DNA of 38,575 nt from CAZEFK01 sp964511405 (GTDB taxonomy: Bacteria > Pseudomonadota > Alphaproteobacteria > Elsterales > Elsteraceae): contig CAZEFK010000044.1 of assembly GCA_964511405.1 (NCBI GenBank), positions 1 through 38,575 on the forward strand. The letters run 5' to 3'. Under the pieces are notes generated by a model that was not told where the DNA came from, did not search any database, and saw only the letters and a program-made list of their open reading frames with translations. Below are positions 13,817 to 19,842 of this stretch, piece after piece. The translations under genes were made by a program, and so were the position numbers. How positions within the stretch are numbered: the first letter of the stretch is position 1; the number at the start of each line of letters is the position of its first letter.

Positions 13817-16092
13817 ATGACTGCGGCGCTGCTCGCCCTCGCTGCCATTGCGCTGGTCGGCGGGCTTGCCGTGAAGGCCGCCGGTGCTTTGGCGTGGGCC
13901 GATATCATCTGGCAGCTGGGGACCGCGCCCATGGTCGCGGCGCTGCTGGTCGGCCTGGTGCGCCGGCTGCTCAAGGGCGACGCCGGCTTGGACCTGCTGG
14001 CGCTCCTGGCTCTCGCGGCGGCGCTTGGCTTCGGCGAGACCCTGACTGCCATGGTGATCGCCTTGATTCTCGCGAGCGGCCGGGCATTGGAGAGCTATGC
14101 GCGGACACGGGCCCGGCGGGCCATGTCCGCCCTACTGAGCCGCGCCCCGCGGAAGACGGCGCGGTATCGTACGACCGGGCTCGAAACCGTCGACATCGAG
14201 GCAATCGTTCCTGGGATCGGTTGCTCGTGCGCGCCGGCGAGATGGTTCCGGTCGACGGCATCGTCGACGGCGGGCCGGCGGTGCTCGACGAGTCGGCGCT
14301 GACCGGTGAAGCGCATACGGTCCGGCATCAATCGGGCGATCGCGTGCACAGCGGCAGCGTCAACGCCGCGGCGCCCTTCGATGTCGTCGCGAGCACCGTG
14401 GCGGCCGCCAGCACCTATGCCGGCATCGTGCGGCTGGTCGAGGCCGCGCAGAAGGCGAAGGCGCCATTGGCCCGGCTGGCGGACCGCGCCGCGCTGCTGT
14501 TCATACCGCTTACCCTCGCGATCGCCGCCGCGGCGTGGCTGGCATCGGGCGATCCTCGGCGGACGCTGGCGGTCCTGGTTGTCGCCACGCCTTGCCCGCT
14601 GATCCTGGCGGTGCCGGTGGCGCTGGTTGCCGGCCTGTCGCGATGCGCCCGACGCGGTGTGCTGGTCAAAGGCGGCGACGTTTTGGAGCGGCTTGCCCGT
14701 GCGCGGATCCTGTTTCTCGACAAGACCGGGACGGTGACCGGCGGCCGCGCCCGCCTGGTGGCGATCGAGGCCGATCCGGGCAGCGAAACGGCGGAGCTGC
14801 TGCGGCTGGCGGCATCGCTGGACCAGGTCTCGCCGCATGTCCTGGCGCGGGCGGTCGTCGAGTGCGCCCGCGGCCGCGGGCTGGTGCTCAGCATCCCGAC
14901 CGAGGTCAGCGAGCAAGCCGGCGCCGGGCTCTCGGGCCGCGTCGATGGACGGCTGGTTGCGGTGGGCAGCGCGGCGTTCATCGCGGCCTTTGCACCTCTC
15001 CCGGACTGGAGCCGGCGTTTCGAGCGCCGCTTGGGCGACGATGGCGCGGTCGGCGTCTTCGTCGCGATCGATGGGCGGCTGGCCGGTGCGCTGCGTCTCG
15101 CTGACGAGATCCGGCCGGAGTCGCCTCGCGCCCTGCGGCTGCTGCGTCGGCTCGGTCTGCGGCGGGTCGTGATGCTGACCGGCGATCAACGGCCCATCGC
15201 AGAGGCGATCGGCACGGCGCTGGGGGTGGACGAGGTCATGGCCGACCGCACGCCGGCCGACAAGCTGGCCGCGGTCAAGGCTATCGGGGCCCAGCACGGC
15301 ACCGTCATGGTCGGGGATGGCGTCAACGACGCGCCGGCCTTGGCCGCCGCCGACGTCGGGGTCGCGATCGGTCCGACCGGCACGGCCGTGGCCGCGGAGG
15401 CGGCCGACGTCGTGCTGCTCGCCGAGCGGCTCGACCGTCTTGCCGATGCGGTGCAAATCGCCCAGCGGACGCACGCCATCGCGGTCGAGAGCGTGGCCGT
15501 TGGCATGGCGCTGTCGCTGCTCGCGATGGCCGCCGCCGCCGCCGGCCATCTGCCGCCGCTGCTGGGCGCCGTCGTCCAGGAAGCGATCGACGTCGCGGTC
15601 ATCGCCAATGCCTTGCGCGCGCTTGGGCGCTGGCGTCCGGTCCGTCGCGGGGCGGGTTTCGATCCTGCCCGCGCGGCGGCGCTGAAGGCCGAGCACATGG
15701 CGCTGAGCCCAGTGCTCGACCGGGTCCGCAGCATGGCGGACAAGCTTGCGATGTCGGCAGCGGCCGATCCGCGCGCGGAACTGGCGGAGCTCCGTGCCCT
15801 GCTCAAGGACCAGCTACTGCCGCACGAGGGGCGCGATGACCAGACCCTTTACCCCGCCGTCGCCCCGTTCATGGGCGGCGACGATCCGCTCGCATCCCTG
15901 AGCCGGACCCACCAGGAGATCCGGCAGCTCAGCCGGCGGTTCGGGCGCATTGTCGAGGATCTGCCGCCCGCCGGCCCAAGCCAGGCCGTGGCCTGCGAGC
16001 TGCAGCGGCTGCTTTATGGCCTCGACGCCATCCTTCGGCTGCATTTCGCGCAAGAGGAGGAAGTCTACGACGCCTTGGCGGACGCTGCGTGA
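13817..16092 (+). pseudogene. P-type ATPase with C-terminal hemerythrin domain, frameshifted
   Basis: The gene reads in one frame from 13817 to about 14214 and in the next frame to 16092. The join falls in the conserved VPGDRLLVRAGEMVPVDG block: CCTGG|GATCGG lacks one base needed to keep frame. All P-type motifs are present: LTGEAH, the membrane motif TPCPL, the phosphorylation site DKTGT (codon at 14719), SPHVLA (in place of SEHPLA) and GDGVNDAP. The TPCPL type is a heavy-metal ATPase whose ion cannot be named safely. No metal-binding N-terminal domain is present. From about 15680 the protein continues as a hemerythrin-like four-helix domain with AEHMAL, LLPHEGRDD, SRTHQE and RLHFAQEEE, keeping the iron ligands. 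If the missing base is a sequencing error the gene is intact. Otherwise it is recently broken or uses frameshifting. Confidence 0.82.
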
Positions 16093-16103
16093 CGCGACGT
16101 CGG

Positions 16104-16117
16104 TTGCGCCAGATCAA
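16104..16117. promoter_or_regulatory. FixK-like box upstream of unknown gene and rpoH-like operon
   Basis: TTGCG-CCAG-ATCAA reads TTGAT-CTGG-CGCAA on the other strand, fitting TTGA-N6-GCAA. Its centre is 64 bp before the start at 16175. The class II -10 window (16140-16145) reads CAGGAT. Confidence 0.68.
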
Positions 16118-16174
16118 GGGACCGCTGCTCACGGGCCGTCAGGATCGCCTCGTCGCGTCGAACAGGAGGCAACG

Positions 16175-16750
16175 ATGGTGGGCATTGTGTTGACCGAGGA
16201 GCAGATCCGCCGGGCGCCTCCGGAAATCCAGCAATGGGTCCTGCATCAGCTGGCACAGACCTACGGCATCTCCGGCGCCCTGGCGGCACCGGCCGCGCCG
16301 GCCCCGGCCGTCGCCGAGGCGGCGCAGCAGCTGGCCCGGTGCGATCTGGCCGAGGCGGCCTCGCTGTTCAACCAGGTCCGCGAGGATCGGGTGACGGCCG
16401 CGGTGCTGCTGGAGTTCGGCCGGGACGATCAGCAGGTGCCCCATCCGCCGGGACTGTTCGGCGTCCGCATCGGCCAGATGCTGCGCGACCTGCGTCTGGG
16501 CGATCCGAACGCCCTTGCCGCTTGCCTCGGCCGACTGACCGCCGCCCTGCAGGCCCTGCGCCATGATCCGCGGGCGCTGCTGTTCGCTCACGGCGCCGGC
16601 TGCTGCTTCGTCCACGAGGAGACGCACGCCAGTTTGCGGCTGCTGCTGGCCGGCATGCTGGGCAACCTGGTGCCGGCGCAGCCGGGCACGCCACCGGGCG
16701 CCGTCGTGCCGCTCAGCTTCGATGCGCCGCCCGTGGCGCCGGCTGCTTGA
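16175..16750 (+). CDS. Unknown protein of the FNR/FixK island
   Basis: I do not recognise this 191-aa protein. It starts MVGIVLTEEQIRRAPPEIQQW after a strong AGGAGG site, which decides for 16175 over the longer frame from 15950 that overlaps the ATPase gene. It has an Ala/Pro-rich linker at about residues 35-50, then helical segments. Near the C-terminus comes an aromatic/Cys/His stretch, AHGAGCCFVHEE, that could bind a metal. There is no signal peptide or membrane helix. It is the first gene after a FixK-like box and lies 12 bp upstream of an RpoH-like sigma factor, so it may regulate or act with that sigma factor. Confidence 0.75.
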   Translation: MVGIVLTEEQIRRAPPEIQQWVLHQLAQTYGISGALAAPAAPAPAVAEAAQQLARCDLAEAASLFNQVREDRVTAAVLLEFGRDDQQVPHPPGLFGVRIGQMLRDLRLGDPNALAACLGRLTAALQALRHDPRALLFAHGAGCCFVHEETHASLRLLLAGMLGNLVPAQPGTPPGAVVPLSFDAPPVAPAA

Positions 16751-16762
16751 GGGGAGGCCGAC

Positions 16763-17623
16763 ATGGAAAGCCAGGGCGCCCAGCGCGACTATTTCCGGAC
16801 CATACAGAGCTTTCCTCTGCTCGACGCCGACGAGGAGGGCCGCCTGGTCCGGCGATGGCACGACGATCGCGACCAAGCGACGCTGGACCGGCTCGTCACC
16901 AGCTATCTCAGGCTGGTCGCGAGGGTCGCGCGGCGCTACCAAGGCCATGGCATATCGGTGGACGACCTGGTCTCCGAGGGGGCGATCGGGCTGATTCAAG
17001 CCATCGGCCGGTTCGAGCCGGGACGCGGCTCGCGGTTGGGAGCCTATGCGGTGTGGTGGATCCGCGCGGCGATCCAAACGCACATCCTGCGCTCGGCCAG
17101 CCTCGTCCGCATTACCGGCACGTCGACCAACAAGAAGCTGTTCTTCAACCTTCCCCGATGGAAGCGGCAGCTGCAGGCGAACGGCGCCGTGGCGCTCAGC
17201 CCGGAGGCGATCACCGCGATCGCCACCGAGCTCGGCGTGCCGGCGCAGGACGTCGCCGCCATGGACCAGAGGATCGGGAAAATTGATCTCAGCCTCAACA
17301 CGGCAGTCGGAGACAGCGGCGTCGAGCGGCAGGACCTGCTGGTCGACGACGTGCCCGATCCGGAAATGCGCCTGGTCGAGGACGACGACCGCGCCCGGCG
17401 CCGGGCGCTGCTGGCCGCCGGGCTGGCGGCGCTCGACGAGCGCGAGCGTCGCATCCTGGTCGAGCGCCGGCTGCGCGACCAGCCGGCGACACTCGAGACC
17501 CTGGGGCGGCGCTTCGGGGTCAGCGGCGAGCGCGTGCGCCAGATCGAGACCCGCGCCTTCGAGAAGCTGCAGCAATCGATGCTGGCGGCTGCGCACCAAT
17601 CGGGGCTGCTCGCCGCCGCCTGA
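16763..17623 (+). CDS. rpoH: RpoH-like heat-shock sigma factor paralogue
   Basis: This 286-aa sigma-70 family protein follows the RpoH layout. Region 2 reads LRLVARVARRYQGHGISVDDLVSEGAIGLIQAIGRFEPGRGSRLGAYAVWWIRAAIQ. The RpoH box, usually QKKLFFNLR, appears as NKKLFFNLPRWK. Region 4 ends in GVSGERVRQIETRAFEKLQQ with a clear helix-turn-helix. It lacks region 1.1. It differs from main RpoH proteins in the RpoH box and in RSASLVRITGT where RSWSLVKMGT is usual. It is probably an accessory RpoH, a class common in alphaproteobacteria, and could tie low oxygen to chaperone genes. The start at 16763 is preceded by GGGGAGG and lies 12 bp after the previous stop. Confidence 0.88.
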   Translation: MESQGAQRDYFRTIQSFPLLDADEEGRLVRRWHDDRDQATLDRLVTSYLRLVARVARRYQGHGISVDDLVSEGAIGLIQAIGRFEPGRGSRLGAYAVWWIRAAIQTHILRSASLVRITGTSTNKKLFFNLPRWKRQLQANGAVALSPEAITAIATELGVPAQDVAAMDQRIGKIDLSLNTAVGDSGVERQDLLVDDVPDPEMRLVEDDDRARRRALLAAGLAALDERERRILVERRLRDQPATLETLGRRFGVSGERVRQIETRAFEKLQQSMLAAAHQSGLLAAA

Positions 17624-17686
17624 GCTTGGAGCTGACATGGTGGACACCCTGCCATCGGCGCAACCGCCGGCCGGGGCGGTGCGGCC

Positions 17687-18256
17687 GTGATCGCCCTGCC
17701 AGGACTGCTGGCCGGCAAGCGCGGGCTGGTGGTCGGCATCGCCAATCAGAACTCGATCGCCTTCGGTTGCGCCCGCGCGTTCCGCGCCGCGGGCGCCGAG
17801 CTGGCGGCGACATATCTCAACGCCAAGGCCGAGCCCTATGTGCGGCCGCTGGCCGAAGAGCTGGGCTGCCCGCTGATCCTGCCGTGCGACGTGAGCGAGC
17901 CGGGCCAGCTGGACGCGGTGTTCGCCGCCGTCGGCGAGCGCTGGGGGCGGCTGGATTTCGTGCTGCACTCGATCGCCTGGGCACCCAAGGACGACCTGCA
18001 CGCCCGAGTTGTGGACTGCTCGCGCGACGGCTTCCTGGCGGCGATAGACGTGTCCTGCCATTCCTTTATCCGGATGGCCCGCCTGTCCGCGCCGCTGATG
18101 ACCCACGGCGGCGCCTTGATGACGGTGTCGTTCTACGGCTCCGAAAAGGTCGTCGCGCACTACAACCTGATGGGGCCGGTCAAGGCGGCGCTGGAGGGCG
18201 TGAATCGGAGCGGCTGCAGTTGGCGGCACGGCGTCGTGGAGATGCCGCGGCATTGA
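17687..18256 (+). CDS. fabI: C-terminally truncated enoyl-ACP reductase (FabI-like)
   Basis: About 170 residues match FabI, the NADH enoyl-ACP reductase of type II fatty acid synthesis: GIANQNSIAFGCARAFRAAGAEL (nucleotide site), LPCDVSEPGQLDAVF, VLHSIAWAPKDDLHARVVD and the catalytic Tyr and Lys in HYNLMGPVKAALEG. FabI proteins are about 260 residues, and here the last 80-90 are missing. After AALEG the frame runs into 17 unrelated residues and stops. Substrate loop and C-terminal oligomer contacts are lost, so activity is unlikely. The GTG at 17687 overlaps the stop of a 17-codon leader frame (17638-17690) that has its own GGAGCTGAC site. The final bases overlap an FNR-like box. FabI paralogues of this type often sit in anaerobic stress clusters. 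Confidence 0.8.
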   Translation: MIALPGLLAGKRGLVVGIANQNSIAFGCARAFRAAGAELAATYLNAKAEPYVRPLAEELGCPLILPCDVSEPGQLDAVFAAVGERWGRLDFVLHSIAWAPKDDLHARVVDCSRDGFLAAIDVSCHSFIRMARLSAPLMTHGGALMTVSFYGSEKVVAHYNLMGPVKAALEGVNRSGCSWRHGVVEMPRH

Positions 18257-18266
18257 TACAGGTCAA
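18253..18266. promoter_or_regulatory. FNR-like box upstream of phasin-like gene
   Basis: TTGAT-ACAG-GTCAA matches the FNR dyad with one change. The TAAACT hexamer at 18288-18293 is one base from the ideal class II -10 position. The box overlaps the end of the truncated fabI and is centred about 123 bp before the start at 18383, so the leader would be about 80 nt. Confidence 0.74.
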
Positions 18267-18382
18267 CGAAGCAGGCGGCCAGCTGATTAAACTAATCTCT
18301 ACAATCAGACGGAGCTATTCCGGGCGTGGCGGTCGAAGGAAACCGCATCGCCATCATCTGATCATTGCCAATGGAGAGCCCC

Positions 18383-18772
18383 ATGCCCGACGGCACGATC
18401 AATTCGGCCAACCCTGTGACCGACTTATGGTCGCGAATGCCCGCCTTGTTCCTGCAGGCTTGCGAACATGGCATCGCGATGGAGGTCGAGATCGCCGACG
18501 CCATGTTGGCGGCCATGCGTGAGATAAACAGCCAGCAGTTCGCGCTGATGAAGGCGGGGGCGCCGGCCGCCGATGGCGACGCCGCAGCACGCTTCAAGGT
18601 ACTGGGCGAGACCGCATCGAAGGGGGCCAGTGCGATCGCCAAGACGCTCGGCGACTGCTCGCGCCGGATCTTGGAAGCGAACCAGGCCTGCATGCTGCGG
18701 AGCCTCGGCGCGATGACGGCCGCCACACCGTCGGCCAAGCCGGCGGAGCCGCTGCGCAAAGCGGCGCACTGA
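18383..18772 (+). CDS. Small phasin-like protein
   Basis: This 129-aa protein is helical and rich in Ala. A central stretch (LWSRMPALFLQACEHGIAMEVEIADAMLAAMREINSQQF) is followed by KVLGETASKGASAIAKTLGDCSRRILEANQ. This pattern of amphipathic helices resembles phasins, which coat polyhydroxyalkanoate granules, but similarity is weak and another helical stress protein is possible. The ATG at 18383 is preferred because GGAGAG precedes it. Starts at 18365 (TTG) or 18371 (ATG) would add four to six residues. The gene has an FNR-like box and TAAACT upstream, ends at a strong hairpin terminator and forms its own transcription unit. Confidence 0.62.
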   Translation: MPDGTINSANPVTDLWSRMPALFLQACEHGIAMEVEIADAMLAAMREINSQQFALMKAGAPAADGDAAARFKVLGETASKGASAIAKTLGDCSRRILEANQACMLRSLGAMTAATPSAKPAEPLRKAAH

Positions 18773-18777
18773 TCGGT

Positions 18778-18800
18778 GGGGCGAGGCTTTGCCTCGCCCC
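18778..18800 (+). terminator. Hairpin terminator after phasin-like gene
   Basis: A perfect 10-bp stem, ggggcgaggc (18778-18787) and gcctcgcccc (18791-18800), has a TTT loop and is followed by ATTTCTC. It begins 5 bp after the stop codon. The T-tract is short, as often in high-GC bacteria. It closes the FNR/FixK island. Confidence 0.85.
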
Positions 18801-18906
18801 ATTTCTCAACTGATCTGGATAGGGTCATCAACGCGGTCTTGGCCACCTGCCGGCCAAGCTCCCATCACCACCGCGAGCGAATGTCGGTATCGCCACGGGG
18901 GTGGCG

Positions 18907-19842
18907 TTACTTCCACCACTTGACGAAGCCGTCCGGGGTCAGATCCAGCGTCCGCTTTCCAGTCGAGGCTCGGGACGGCTTCCGCGCAGGCGACCGACGC
19001 ATCGTCTCGGCCGGCGTGGGGGCCGGCAAAGGCGGCGATCGGGGGCTTGCGGTTGGCTTCGACGCCCGCGGCAGGGCGGCGCCCGGTGCCGGGAGCCCGG
19101 GTGGGGGCGGCGGCTCGGCGCCGGCCAGGTCCAGATCGAACAAGGCCGCCAGGTCGTCGGCCTCGAGCGCCCGGCCGGCGCCCGGCGGGGCCTTCGTCAA
19201 GGGCTCGACTGAGCCCAAGCGATCGATCATGTCCCGCTCATCGACGCCGCGCAGCCGAAACAGCAGCTCCGGGCGCTCGTCCAGGCGTGCGCCGACGCCA
19301 TAGAGAACCGCCGCGACATGCTTGCACATCGAGGCCGAATCCGGGCAATCGCAGGCGAAGCGCAGCTCCGACGGCTTCGGGAAGAGCCCGCTGTCCTGAC
19401 GGCACAGACGGTCCATCACCGCTTTGGAAAGGCGGCCTTGCAGCAGCTCGACCAGCGAGTCGACGGCACCCGCGCAGTCCCGGCACAGGGCTTTCCACAC
19501 CGAGGCGCCGACCGCCTTGATGTCGATCGTGACGCGATAGATCGCCGAGCCGCTGACCCGCGCCGTGACCTGCCGCGGCGCGACCTGCAGATCGACCACC
19601 GAACCGTTGCGGACATAAGTTCGACCGCGCGGCAGCCGGTTCTCGTAGTCGCTGTAGTCTTCGAGATTGTTGCACCAGGCTCGGCCCCAGAACGTCGTGG
19701 CGATGGCGCGCCCGGCCACCACCACCGGCGCCACCGGCTGGCCCTGCTTGCGCAGCTTCGCCATCTCGCGTTCGGCATTGCGTCGCCGCTCGGCAACCGG
19801 AACATAACGAGCCCAGGCGCCATAGCGGGACATCGACGTCAT
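18907..19842 (-). CDS. SWIM zinc-finger protein
   Basis: This 311-aa protein has the SWIM motif CxCx(6)CxH at residues 164-175 (CDCPDSASMCKH), which binds zinc. The N-terminal part contains TTFWGRAWCNNLEDYSDYENRLPRGRTYVRNG, typical of bacterial SWIM proteins paired with SNF2 helicases. The C-terminal third is Pro/Ala/Arg-rich and probably disordered. It ends the three-gene minus-strand unit and its start overlaps the helicase stop by four bases, which implies a joint function with the helicase on DNA or RNA-protein complexes. Confidence 0.92.
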   Translation of the reverse strand: MTSMSRYGAWARYVPVAERRRNAEREMAKLRKQGQPVAPVVVAGRAIATTFWGRAWCNNLEDYSDYENRLPRGRTYVRNGSVVDLQVAPRQVTARVSGSAIYRVTIDIKAVGASVWKALCRDCAGAVDSLVELLQGRLSKAVMDRLCRQDSGLFPKPSELRFACDCPDSASMCKHVAAVLYGVGARLDERPELLFRLRGVDERDMIDRLGSVEPLTKAPPGAGRALEADDLAALFDLDLAGAEPPPPPGLPAPGAALPRASKPTASPRSPPLPAPTPAETMRRSPARKPSRASTGKRTLDLTPDGFVKWWK

